From assembly GCF_002968015.1 (NCBI RefSeq), contig NZ_PUIP01000024.1, forward strand, positions 1 through 64,000: a stretch of DNA of 64,000 nucleotides. The letters run 5' to 3'. This document shows positions 1 through 9,525 of this stretch, piece by piece (position 1 is the stretch's first letter; every line of letters starts with the position of its first letter). A model generated the notes under the pieces. That model ran no database searches and was not told the origin of the DNA. It was given only the letters and a program-made list of their open reading frames with translations. The position numbers and the translations under genes were made by a program. Source of the DNA: Massilia phosphatilytica. GTDB taxonomy: Bacteria > Pseudomonadota > Gammaproteobacteria > Burkholderiales > Burkholderiaceae_D.

Positions 1-118
1 ATTTCTTCGACAGAACGGTTGCGATTGCAGCCGTCAGGGTGGTTTTGCCGTGGTCAACGTGACCGATGGTGCCGACGTTCACGTGCGGCTTGGTCCGTTC
101 GAATTTACCTTTTGCCAT
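1..118 (-). CDS. tuf: Elongation factor Tu, N-terminal part (cut by window edge)
   Basis: EF-Tu delivers aminoacyl-tRNA to the ribosome as a GTP complex. Only the first 39 codons are inside the window. They read MAKGKFERTKPHVNVGTIGH and continue into the P-loop GHVDHGKTT, which is diagnostic for EF-Tu. The ATG at 118 is preceded by an AAGGAAG ribosome binding site. The gene is the last of the str operon, 107 bases downstream of fusA, with two strong hairpins in the gap. Many betaproteobacteria carry two tuf copies; whether this one does cannot be seen here. Confidence 0.97.
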   Translation of the reverse strand, partial: MAKGKFERTKPHVNVGTIGHVDHGKTTLTAAIATVLSKK

Positions 119-158
119 TTTGATCTTCCTTTAAAAGAACAATTATCTAGTTTTTTTT

Positions 159-214
159 CAGGCCGGGCGGGATACCACCCGGCCTGTGCGGACAGGGCAG
201 ATCGCTGCCCTGTC
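159..214 (-). other. Two tandem stem-loops between fusA and tuf
   Basis: A perfect 10-bp stem with an ATCG loop lies at 191-214. A 9-bp stem (CAGGCCGGG paired with CCCGGCCTG) lies at 159-186. In the direction of transcription neither is followed by a T-run; the run of eight T is on the opposite strand. They therefore do not look like a terminator for the operon and may be mRNA processing or stability elements that set the fusA:tuf ratio (inference). Confidence 0.6.
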
Positions 215-225
215 CCAGCTGCGTA

Positions 226-2331
<2,106 letters not shown>

Positions 2332-2466
2332 AAATTTTCCTAACTTTTGAATGGACAAAACCGAGCAGCATTCTGGTGATCAAAATGAGCTCGGCCTGAA
2401 CAACGGATACTGCATGGCCGCACCACCCCGGAGGCGTTCTGCCCTCGAGGCGATTGGGCCATTTGC

Positions 2467-2937
2467 TTAGAAGCGGAAGTGCGAGAACGCCTTGTTCGCT
2501 TCTGCCATGCGGTGGACTTCGTCACGACGCTTCATCGCGCCGCCGCGGCCTTCTGCGGCTTCCATCAGCTCGCCACCCAGGCGCTGCTGCATGGATTTCT
2601 CGCTACGCTTGTTTGCGGCTTCGCGCAACCAACGCATAGACAGGGCCATACGGCGGACCGGACGCACTTCAACCGGCACCTGGTAGTTGGCGCCACCGAC
2701 GCGGCGGGATTTCACCTCGACCATCGGCTTGCAGTTGTTGATCGCGGTTGCGAACACTTCCAGCGGGTCCTTGCCCGATTTGGACTGGATGTAGTCGAAT
2801 GCACCGTAGATGATGTTCTCAGCGACCGACTTCTTACCGGACAGCATCAGAACGTTGACGAACTTGGCGACATCGGTGTTGCCGAATTTTGGATCCGGCA
2901 GAATCTCGCGCTTGGGTACTTCACGACGACGTGGCAT
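2467..2937 (-). CDS. rpsG: 30S ribosomal protein S7
   Basis: S7 nucleates assembly of the head of the 30S subunit and lies at the mRNA exit and E site. The 156-residue sequence begins MPRRREVPKREILPDPKFG, as is typical of betaproteobacterial S7, and retains the conserved internal motif GGANYQVPVEVRP. An AAGGAA ribosome binding site precedes the ATG. It lies between rpsL (125 bases upstream) and fusA. In Escherichia coli S7 represses the operon by binding the rpsL-rpsG spacer; two small hairpins are visible in the same spacer here. Confidence 0.98.
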   Translation of the reverse strand: MPRRREVPKREILPDPKFGNTDVAKFVNVLMLSGKKSVAENIIYGAFDYIQSKSGKDPLEVFATAINNCKPMVEVKSRRVGGANYQVPVEVRPVRRMALSMRWLREAANKRSEKSMQQRLGGELMEAAEGRGGAMKRRDEVHRMAEANKAFSHFRF

Positions 2938-2961
2938 TTCAATTCCTTTTTGTCTTCAGTT

Positions 2962-3020
2962 GAGTGCTTGCGCACTCGCGAAAGGCCATCAAAGCCCTTC
3001 ACTTACTCGGCCTTCCGGCC
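2962..3020 (-). other. Two short hairpins in the rpsL-rpsG spacer
   Basis: GAGTGC-TTGC-GCACTC (2962-2977) and GGCC-TTCC-GGCC (3009-3020) form two perfect small stem-loops in the 126-base spacer. The location matches the S7 autoregulation site known from Escherichia coli, but no sequence match to that site was checked, so a regulatory role is inference. Confidence 0.4.
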
Positions 3021-3063
3021 GCCTCAACTAACTCAATATTAATTTACCCAGATTGCAAGAAGA

Positions 3064-3447
3064 TTACTTCTTGGCAGCCTTGGCACGCTTGGCACCGTAC
3101 TTCGAACGGGCCTGCTTACGGTCTTTCACGCCCTGGGTATCCAGTGCACCGCGGACCATGTGGTAACGCACACCCGGCAAGTCCTTGACACGGCCGCCGC
3201 GGATCAGCACGACCGAGTGTTCCTGCAGGTTGTGGCCTTCACCGCCGATGTACGAAATGACTTCGAAACCGTTGGTCAGGCGAACTTTGGCGACCTTACG
3301 CAGTGCCGAGTTCGGCTTCTTCGGGGTCGTCGTGTAGACACGGGTGCAAACACCGCGCTTTTGCGGGCAGTTTTCCAGTGCCGGCGACTTGCTCTTCACA
3401 ACCGCGGCTTCACGCGGCTTGCGAATCAGTTGATTGATGGTTGGCAT
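3064..3447 (-). CDS. rpsL: 30S ribosomal protein S12
   Basis: S12 lies at the decoding centre and controls translational accuracy. The product has 127 residues and starts MPTINQLIRKPREAAVVKSK. The conserved loops TTTPKKPNSALRK and GGRVKDLPGVRYH are present with lysine at the positions where streptomycin-resistance substitutions usually occur, so the sequence is the drug-sensitive type. First gene of the str operon; transcription is expected from the promoter at 3613-3641, giving a leader of about 160 bases. Confidence 0.98.
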   Translation of the reverse strand: MPTINQLIRKPREAAVVKSKSPALENCPQKRGVCTRVYTTTPKKPNSALRKVAKVRLTNGFEVISYIGGEGHNLQEHSVVLIRGGRVKDLPGVRYHMVRGALDTQGVKDRKQARSKYGAKRAKAAKK

Positions 3448-3484
3448 CGTTCAAAAATCCAACAAAATGACTACTAGTTGATGA

Positions 3485-3506
3485 CCCGGGGCTCTTGCTT
3501 CCCGGG
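3485..3506 (-). other. Stem-loop in the rpsL leader
   Basis: CCCGGG at 3485-3490 pairs with CCCGGG at 3501-3506 around a 10-base loop, within the untranslated leader of the str operon. There is no T-run, so it is not a terminator. Its role is unknown. It lies in the 371-base gene-free stretch 3448-3818, which otherwise holds the str promoter and the region upstream of the divergent transferase gene. Confidence 0.4.
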
Positions 3507-3612
3507 GGCTGAAACCTTGTCCCGTTACTTTCCGTACAGGCGACGAAAGCCACTCACCAGCGGGAGCGGCTGTTATGCGTAAACCATGCGCAGAATAATT
3601 CGAGAACTCGCG

Positions 3613-3641
3613 AGTATAGACCCGAAGCGGAGCCGGGTCAA
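3613..3641 (-). promoter_or_regulatory. Sigma-70 promoter of the str operon
   Basis: On the minus strand TTGACC (3641-3636), a 17-base spacer and TATACT (3618-3613) form a near-consensus promoter. Transcription would start near 3606 and read rpsL-rpsG-fusA-tuf. No other sequence in the gap fits as well. Confidence 0.8.
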
Positions 3642-3818
3642 CAAACTTGCTGACCGGGCACCGCGACAGCGGCGGAAGAATGTGTAAACCCGATGTGATT
3701 GTCGTGATAACGACACAACCAGTGTACGCTGGATTTCATCCATTGTGCAGAGGGAATAGCGTTACCGGTGGCAAAAATCGGATAATAGCCGTCCGCCCTG
3801 CCGCACACGCACGCTTCG

Positions 3819-5681
3819 ATGTCATTCCTGCTACGCCCGCGCAACCTGTACGTCGCGCTTACTTATCTGCTCCTGTCCTGCGTGCCGTACGTGGCGCCGC
3901 TGTTCGGCCAGCCGCTGTCGCGTCCCGGCCAGGTGGCCGGCATCGAACTGCTGGCCTGGCTGGGCGTGTGGAGCGTGTTCAAGCGCCCGGCGTACTTCCA
4001 CTGGCTGCTGCTGCCGGCATTCCTCGCGCTGCCCGTCGAACTTTATTTATATGTGTTCTACGGCCAGGGCATCTCCACGCACCACCTCGGCATCATCGCG
4101 GAGACGAGCCCGGCCGAGGCCATGGAATTCCTCGGCAGCAAAGCCTGGCTGCTGGCCGCCGTCTTCATCGGCGTGGCCGCGTGGTTCGTCACGAGCTGGA
4201 TCGCGGCCTGGCGCACGCGCGACCTCGACTGGGCCGACGTGTCCCGTCCCGTCGTACTGGGCGTGCTGGCGGTCGTGGCCTTTGTCTTCGCCTACGGCCT
4301 GAAATACGGCGTCGCTCCGCCGCCGCTGGCGGGTGCCGCGCCGGCGTCGGCCAGCGTCCGGCTCGTGAGGGCATCGGCTTCCGACAGCGTCGAAGCCGCC
4401 AGCGAAGAGACCGCCCCGCCGCGCCCGTCCAGCGTTCCCCGCACCGCGTCGCTGCCCCCGCTGGCGTACTGGATGAAGCTGCCGTTCGACCTGGACGCGT
4501 TCGCCCACTCCTGGCCGTTCGGCCTGGCCGCGCGCGGCGTCGATTTTTACAAGGAACGGGTCTATCTCGCCGACCTGAACCGGCGCAGCGCCAGTTTCCG
4601 CTTCCATGCGCACCTGGCCGAGCCGAACATCGAGCCGCAGGTGATCGTGATGGTGATCGGTGAATCGTCGCGCTACGACCGCTGGAGCCTCAACGGCTAC
4701 GAGCGCGACACGAACCCGCTCCTGTCGCAGGAAGCGAACCTCGTCGTGCTGCGTGACGTGATCACGTCCGTATCCGCCACGCGGCTGTCCGTGCCCGTCA
4801 TCATCTCGCGCAAGCCGGCCACGCAAAGCCTCAAGGACGGGTTCTCGGAAAAATCCTTCCTGACCGCATTCAAGGAAGCGGGCTATAAAACCTTCTGGCT
4901 GTCGAACCAGATCTCGTTCGGCAAGTTCGACACGCCGGTCTCCGTGTTCGCGAAGGAAGCGGACGTCGTCGATTTCCTGAACCTGGGCGGCTTCACCGAC
5001 AATTCCAATTACGACGAAATCCTGTTCGGCCCGCTGAAGCATGCCGTCGCGGACCCGGCGCCGAAAAAGCTGATCGTGCTGCACACGCTGGGCAGCCACT
5101 GGAACTACAGCCACCGCTACCCGAAGCAGTTCGACAAGTGGCTGCCGTCGCTGTACGGCATCGACAAGCCCGTCTACACCGACATCAGGATCAAGGACAA
5201 GCTGAACAACAGCTACGACAGCTCGATCCTGTACACGGACTGGTTCCTCGATCACGTCGTCAACACGCTGAAAGAAGCCGACAAGCCGGCCGCGATGCTG
5301 TACGTGGCCGACCACGGCCAGACGCTGTACGACAACAGCTGCCGCCTCGCCTTCCACGGCCACAACACGCAATACGAATTCCATGTCCCCGCGTTCGCCT
5401 GGTACTCCGACGCCTACGCGGACCGCTTCCCGGACAAGGTCGCGCAACTGCGCCGCCACCGCAAGGCCAGGCTGGCGACGGAAAACATGTTCCACACCCT
5501 GCTCGACCTGGGCGACGTGCGCTACCCGGACGAGCGCCTGGACTGGAGCTTCGTGAATCCCGCCTTCAAGCAGCACAAGCGCTACGTCGACAGCTACGGC
5601 TGGACCGACTACGACAACGCCACCATCAAGGGCGACTGCCACGAAGTGATCGCGAAAGGCAAACCCCTCCCACGCGATTAA
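3819..5681 (+). CDS. Phosphoethanolamine transferase-like inner-membrane sulfatase-fold enzyme
   Basis: Predicted to move phosphoethanolamine from phosphatidylethanolamine onto an envelope glycolipid or glucan at the periplasmic face of the inner membrane. About five hydrophobic segments occupy residues 10-170, followed by a soluble sulfatase-fold domain. The family motif GESSRYDRWSLNGYERDTNP is present. Thr321 in SATRLSVP is the likely nucleophile by analogy with EptA, and the metal-binding ADHGQTLYDN and FHGHNTQYEFHVPAF segments follow. At 620 residues it is longer than EptA (about 550). EptA, CptA/EptC and OpgE types cannot be separated by eye. The stop codon overlaps the first bases of the repeat at 5680-5807. 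Confidence 0.85.
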   Translation: MSFLLRPRNLYVALTYLLLSCVPYVAPLFGQPLSRPGQVAGIELLAWLGVWSVFKRPAYFHWLLLPAFLALPVELYLYVFYGQGISTHHLGIIAETSPAEAMEFLGSKAWLLAAVFIGVAAWFVTSWIAAWRTRDLDWADVSRPVVLGVLAVVAFVFAYGLKYGVAPPPLAGAAPASASVRLVRASASDSVEAASEETAPPRPSSVPRTASLPPLAYWMKLPFDLDAFAHSWPFGLAARGVDFYKERVYLADLNRRSASFRFHAHLAEPNIEPQVIVMVIGESSRYDRWSLNGYERDTNPLLSQEANLVVLRDVITSVSATRLSVPVIISRKPATQSLKDGFSEKSFLTAFKEAGYKTFWLSNQISFGKFDTPVSVFAKEADVVDFLNLGGFTDNSNYDEILFGPLKHAVADPAPKKLIVLHTLGSHWNYSHRYPKQFDKWLPSLYGIDKPVYTDIRIKDKLNNSYDSSILYTDWFLDHVVNTLKEADKPAAMLYVADHGQTLYDNSCRLAFHGHNTQYEFHVPAFAWYSDAYADRFPDKVAQLRRHRKARLATENMFHTLLDLGDVRYPDERLDWSFVNPAFKQHKRYVDSYGWTDYDNATIKGDCHEVIAKGKPLPRD

Positions 5682-5807
5682 ATTCGGGGTCAGAGCACAT
5701 TATCTTTGGCCTTTGCCGATAACCTGCCGGCTTTTCCCGGCTACGCGCGACCAACGTCGCGCAATTCACTGGTCCGCCGTCAAAAAACGTGCTCTGACCC
5801 CGAATTT
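5680..5807. repeat. REPIN-like element: 19-bp perfect inverted repeat around a 90-bp core
   Basis: The 19-mer AAATTCGGGGTCAGAGCAC (5680-5698) is repeated in perfect inverse orientation at 5789-5807. The core holds smaller hairpins, including GCGCGAC-CAAC-GTCGCGC at 5745-5762 and GCCGG/CCGGC at 5726-5741. This is the architecture of a REP doublet (REPIN), a class usually moved by a RAYT tyrosine transposase; none is in this window. The left arm overlaps the last two bases of the upstream stop codon. The right arm is translated into the tail of the convergent MutS-like gene. An identical arm occurs at 14914-14932. Confidence 0.8.
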
Positions 5808-7303
5808 GTGCAACGTTGCTGGGTCAACCATTCCGCAACCTGCTCGGCCTTGCGCTGCACGGCCGCATCGAAGCCATGTTCGGCCAGCAGCGCCACGCCG
5901 TTCGTGCGGCCCAGCACGCCGGGCTCCGCCGTCAGGCCGCCGTCGCGCCGCACGATGCGCCACGGCGTCAGCACCTCCGCCAGCAGGGAACCCAGCACGA
6001 GGTTGTGCGACGACACGACCACCAGCGCATGCCGCGCCAGTGCGTCGATGACGGCCGTCGCGGCCGACACGGACTCTTCGTGGTTCGTGCCGCGGAAGAT
6101 TTCGTCGACGAGGCAGACGACGGGACGCTCCCCGCGGCCGCGCGCCAGCAGTGCCCGCGCCCGCGCCAGTTCCGCGATATATAAACTCTGGCCGCCGAGC
6201 AGCGAATCTTCGTTCTGCATGCTGGCCACGACCGGCAACGCCGGCAGACGCGCGTGTTGCGCAAAGCAGAAGCCGAACGCGCGCGCGACCACGAGGTTCA
6301 GACCCAGCATGCGCAGGAACGTGCTTTTACCCACACCGTTCTGGCCCGACAGGAACGCGCCCTTGCCGTCCAGCGTCACGGACAGTCCCCGTGCCTCGTC
6401 CAGCAACGGATGCACGCCGCCGTCGATGGCCAGCGAGCGCGCGCCGGTGCGCGTGGCCCAGCACCACGTCGGGCGGGCGCAGAGGTGACGGGCCAGCGCG
6501 ACGTCCGCTTCCAGTTCCGCGCACAGCCAGTAGCACTCGCGCAGGAAGTCGCGCGCGCCGAAGACCCGGTCGAGCGTGCGGTAGTAGTGACGTACGTCGG
6601 CCGCCGCGAACCAGTTCGCGTATTCGCTCACGCCGGGCACGCCGGATCCGCCCTGCAGCGAGCGGTTCAAACGCCCCGCCCGCGCGCCCCGTCCCGTGAA
6701 CGGCTTGCTCAGCGCGAGGCCGCTGCCGTCCAGCAGCGAGCAGGCGCGCAGCAGCATCTGCAGCGCGCCCACGGATCGCGTCCAGAGGCCGACGCGGTCG
6801 TGGTAGCGCATGTGCACCATCACGAGGAAGTACATGGCGACGCCGACGCCGACCCAGCCCCACGGCGAGACGAGCAGCGCGGCCGCGATCGATGCCACCA
6901 GCAGCACCGGAAGCCACAGCAGCCGGCCGACCCAGGCGGGCCGCGGCGGCTGCGTGTCCGCGAACAACAACGTGGCCACGTCGATATCCGCTTCGCGCAG
7001 GCAGGCCAGCTTGCCCTCGAGGGCATCCAGCTGCGCGGGATCGTCCAGCAGCGCCTGCACGCGCTCGCGCCTCGCAGCCACTGCCGCGTCATCGAGTCCG
7101 CGGCGCAGGTCGCGCTCCAGCACCTGGCGGCCAAAGATGCTCGTGCCGGGTGCGAGCGTGTCCGTGTATTGGGGCAGCAGCAGGTCGCGCCAGGTGGCGT
7201 CGTCGAGCACGTCATCGGCGTCCGGCGGCACGGCGAGGCGCAGGGCCGCCACCTCGTCGGGGGTGAACGGCTGGTCGTCCGGTTCCGATTTGAATGAGTT
7301 CAT
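5780..7303 (-). CDS. Membrane-anchored MutS-like ATPase
   Basis: 507 residues. Two adjacent hydrophobic segments lie at about residues 130-175 and a MutS-type ATPase domain fills the C-terminal half. Walker A is GQNGVGKST (320-328) and the Walker B/signature segment is CLVDEIFRGTNHEES (near 397-411); a switch-like HALVVVSSHN follows. There is no mismatch-binding domain, so it belongs to the short MutS-related family whose role is not established, not to mismatch repair proper. Start chosen at 7303, where GAGGAAAG precedes the ATG; 13 extra upstream codons lack support. The last eight codons (NSGSEHVF) and stop come from, or directly follow, the repeat at 5789-5807. Confidence 0.8.
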   Translation of the reverse strand: MNSFKSEPDDQPFTPDEVAALRLAVPPDADDVLDDATWRDLLLPQYTDTLAPGTSIFGRQVLERDLRRGLDDAAVAARRERVQALLDDPAQLDALEGKLACLREADIDVATLLFADTQPPRPAWVGRLLWLPVLLVASIAAALLVSPWGWVGVGVAMYFLVMVHMRYHDRVGLWTRSVGALQMLLRACSLLDGSGLALSKPFTGRGARAGRLNRSLQGGSGVPGVSEYANWFAAADVRHYYRTLDRVFGARDFLRECYWLCAELEADVALARHLCARPTWCWATRTGARSLAIDGGVHPLLDEARGLSVTLDGKGAFLSGQNGVGKSTFLRMLGLNLVVARAFGFCFAQHARLPALPVVASMQNEDSLLGGQSLYIAELARARALLARGRGERPVVCLVDEIFRGTNHEESVSAATAVIDALARHALVVVSSHNLVLGSLLAEVLTPWRIVRRDGGLTAEPGVLGRTNGVALLAEHGFDAAVQRKAEQVAEWLTQQRCTNSGSEHVF

Positions 7304-7374
7304 GCACGACTTTCCTCGGCGGCGCCGGATAATTGTTGCCAAGAAACTATGGGCGGTTTCCGGAATATCAAGAC

Positions 7375-7437
7375 CGTCCGCACTGTCCGTCCATACGGGG
7401 CCCGGACAGTCGCGGACGCGACCGTGTCCGCTGTCCG
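7375..7437 (+). promoter_or_regulatory. Enhancer-like cluster of TGTCCG half-sites upstream of the efflux operon
   Basis: Six half-sites lie within 63 bases: CGTCCG at 7375, TGTCCG at 7384, inverted CGGACA at 7403 and CGGACG at 7413, TGTCCG at 7425 and 7432. The 16-mer CCGGACAGTCGCGGAC (7402-7417) recurs upstream of the TldD operon. Position, 29-91 bases upstream of the -24 element, suits a sigma-54 activator site. The obvious candidate protein is the NtrC-like regulator encoded in the same operon (inference). Confidence 0.65.
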
Positions 7438-7464
7438 CACCTGTGAAATCAATGGGTTAGCGCA

Positions 7465-7480
7465 TGGCACGGATCGTGCA
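7465..7480 (+). promoter_or_regulatory. Sigma-54 promoter of the adaptor/ABC/two-component operon
   Basis: TGGCACGGATCGTGCA has the -24 GG (7466-7467) and -12 GC (7478-7479) separated by exactly 10 bases, with a perfect TGGCAC half and one mismatch in the TTGCA half. Start of transcription would be near 7491, about 24 bases before the ATG at 7515. The half-site cluster just upstream and a sigma-54 activator gene in the same operon support the call. Confidence 0.75.
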
Positions 7481-7514
7481 AATACAGGCACTGTCCACAA
7501 CCCGTGTCCACATC

Positions 7515-8783
7515 ATGATCCGCGATACATCCCAACAAGACGCCGTCATCGCCCCGCCGCCGGGCCACAAGCTGAAGCGCCGCGCGCTGTGGGTCGGCAG
7601 CGCCGTCGTGGTCGCCGCCCTGTGCGCCGGCCTCGTGTCGACGTGGCGCGGCAGCGAGGCGTCCGTCAGCGCGTCGCGCCTGCGCATCGCCGAGGTCACG
7701 CGCGGCACGCTCGTGCGCGACGCGTCCGTCAACGGCCGCGTCGTCGCCGCCGTCAGCCCGACGCTGTATGCCAAGGCGCCCGCCACCGTCAACCTGAAGG
7801 TCGCCGCCGGCGACACGGTCAAGAAGGGGCAGGTGCTGGCCGTGCTCGAATCGCCCGACCTGACGGACGTGCTGAAACGCGAGACGTCCGCATATGAAGG
7901 CCTGAAGGCCGAGGTGGCGCGCCAGCAGATCCTGTCGCGCAAGCAGAAGCTGCTGGCGCAGAAGGAGGCCGACACCGCCGAGATCGACCGCCTGTCCGCC
8001 CAGCGCACGCTGGAGCGCTACGACAGCGTGGGCCAGCTCGGCGTCATCGCCAAGATCGATTACCAGAAAGCGAAGGACGCGGTGCAGTCGGCCCAGATCC
8101 GCGCGAAGCACGCCACGCAGGCGGCCAGCCTGGAAAGCGAGGACGTCGCGCTCGCGATCAAGACCAAGATGAACGACCTGGAACGCGCGCGCCTGTCGAT
8201 GGAAGAGGCGCAGCGCCGCGTCGACGAACTGACGGTGCGCGCGCCCGTCGATGGTTTCATCGGCACCTTGAACGTGCAGGACCGCATGGTCGTCGCCGCG
8301 AACGCGCCGCTGATGACGCTCGTCGACCTGTCGAAGCTCGAGGTCGAGATCGAAGTGCCGGAAACCTATGCGGCCGACCTGGGCCTGGGCATGAACGCCG
8401 AGGTCACGCTGCCGTCGGGCACCGCGACGGGCAAGCTGTCGGCGCTGTCGCCGGAAGTGGTCAAGAGCATGGTGCTGGCGCGCGTGCGCTTCGACGGCGA
8501 GCAGCCGAAGGGCCTGCGCCAGAGCCAGCGCGTGACGGCGCGCCTGCTCATCGAAGAACGGCCGAACGTGCTGATGGTGGCGCGCGGCCCGTTCGTCGAA
8601 AGCGAGGGCGGACGCTATGCCTACGTCGTGCGCGACGGGATCGCCACGCGCACGCCGATCCGCATGGGCGCCACGAGCATCTCGGCCGTCGAAATCGTCT
8701 CGGGCCTGAAGCAGGGCGACAAGGTCGTCGTCGCCGGCACCGACGCCTTCAATAACGCACAGCGCATCTCGATCAACCAATAA
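7515..8783 (+). CDS. Periplasmic adaptor (MacA/HlyD-like membrane fusion protein)
   Basis: 422 residues. After a short cytoplasmic N-terminus (MIRDTSQQDAVI) there is one membrane anchor at about residues 25-45. Then come a first lipoyl half, a coiled-coil hairpin (about 105-215, rich in Lys, Gln and Ala), the second lipoyl half and beta-barrel domains. Such adaptors link an inner-membrane ABC transporter to an outer-membrane channel. The ATG at 7515 is preferred over one at 7464 because the earlier ATG lies inside the sigma-54 promoter and would be upstream of the transcript start. No outer-membrane factor gene is nearby, so a TolC-type partner must be encoded elsewhere. Confidence 0.85.
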   Translation: MIRDTSQQDAVIAPPPGHKLKRRALWVGSAVVVAALCAGLVSTWRGSEASVSASRLRIAEVTRGTLVRDASVNGRVVAAVSPTLYAKAPATVNLKVAAGDTVKKGQVLAVLESPDLTDVLKRETSAYEGLKAEVARQQILSRKQKLLAQKEADTAEIDRLSAQRTLERYDSVGQLGVIAKIDYQKAKDAVQSAQIRAKHATQAASLESEDVALAIKTKMNDLERARLSMEEAQRRVDELTVRAPVDGFIGTLNVQDRMVVAANAPLMTLVDLSKLEVEIEVPETYAADLGLGMNAEVTLPSGTATGKLSALSPEVVKSMVLARVRFDGEQPKGLRQSQRVTARLLIEERPNVLMVARGPFVESEGGRYAYVVRDGIATRTPIRMGATSISAVEIVSGLKQGDKVVVAGTDAFNNAQRISINQ

Positions 8784-8802
8784 CCAACCCAAAGGACAAG
8801 CC

Positions 8803-9516
8803 ATGCTGCGCATGACCAATCTCTCCAAGGTATATCGCACCCACATGATCGAGACGCACGCGCTGCGCGGCTTCGAGATCGAAGTCCGCGAAGGCGAGTT
8901 CGTCACCGTGACCGGTCCGTCCGGCTCGGGCAAGACGAGCTTCCTCAACATCGCCGGCCTGCTCGAGGAATTCACGTCGGGCGAGTACATCCTCGACGGC
9001 GTCAACGTGAAGGGCCTGGACGACAACGCCCGCTCGCGCCTGCGCAACGAAAAGCTGGGCTTCATCTTCCAGGGTTTCAACCTGATCCCCGACCTGAACC
9101 TGTACGACAACGTCGACGTCCCCTTGCGCTACCGCGGCTTCAACGCGTCCGAGCGCAAGAAGCGCATCGAGGACGCGCTGTCGAAAGTCGGCCTGGCGTC
9201 GCGCATGAAGCATTATCCGGCCGAGCTGTCCGGCGGCCAGCAGCAGCGCGTGGCCATCGCGCGCGCGCTCGCGGGCTCGCCGAAACTGCTGCTGGCGGAC
9301 GAACCGACCGGTAACCTCGATACGCAGATGGCGCGCGGCGTGATGGAACTGCTGGAAGAAATCAACGCGGCCGGCACGACGATCCTGATGGTCACGCATG
9401 ACCCGGAACTGGCCGTGCGCACCACGCGCAACGTGCACATCATCGACGGCCAGGTGTCGGACCTCGTGCGGCGCGGCCCGACGCTGGTCGACACGAAGTC
9501 CACCGCGACGGTCTGA
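8803..9516 (+). CDS. ABC transporter ATP-binding protein (MacB/LolD-like)
   Basis: 237 residues with the complete ABC set: Walker A GPSGSGKTS near residues 45-53, Q-loop FIFQGFNLI, signature LSGGQQQRVAIARAL, Walker B LLLADEPTGNLD and the H-loop TILMVTHD. It energises the two FtsX-type permeases encoded immediately downstream. AGGA precedes the ATG. Type VII (MacB-class) systems transmit conformational change across the membrane to push periplasmic substrates such as peptides, lipoproteins or antibiotics; the substrate here is unknown. Confidence 0.92.
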   Translation: MLRMTNLSKVYRTHMIETHALRGFEIEVREGEFVTVTGPSGSGKTSFLNIAGLLEEFTSGEYILDGVNVKGLDDNARSRLRNEKLGFIFQGFNLIPDLNLYDNVDVPLRYRGFNASERKKRIEDALSKVGLASRMKHYPAELSGGQQQRVAIARALAGSPKLLLADEPTGNLDTQMARGVMELLEEINAAGTTILMVTHDPELAVRTTRNVHIIDGQVSDLVRRGPTLVDTKSTATV

Positions 9517-9525
9517 GGAGGCGCC

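Noticed and set aside
7464..7514. ATG at 7464 as start of the adaptor protein
   Set aside because: It lies within the -24 element of the sigma-54 promoter and would be upstream of the transcript start; the ATG at 7515 gives the usual N-terminus.
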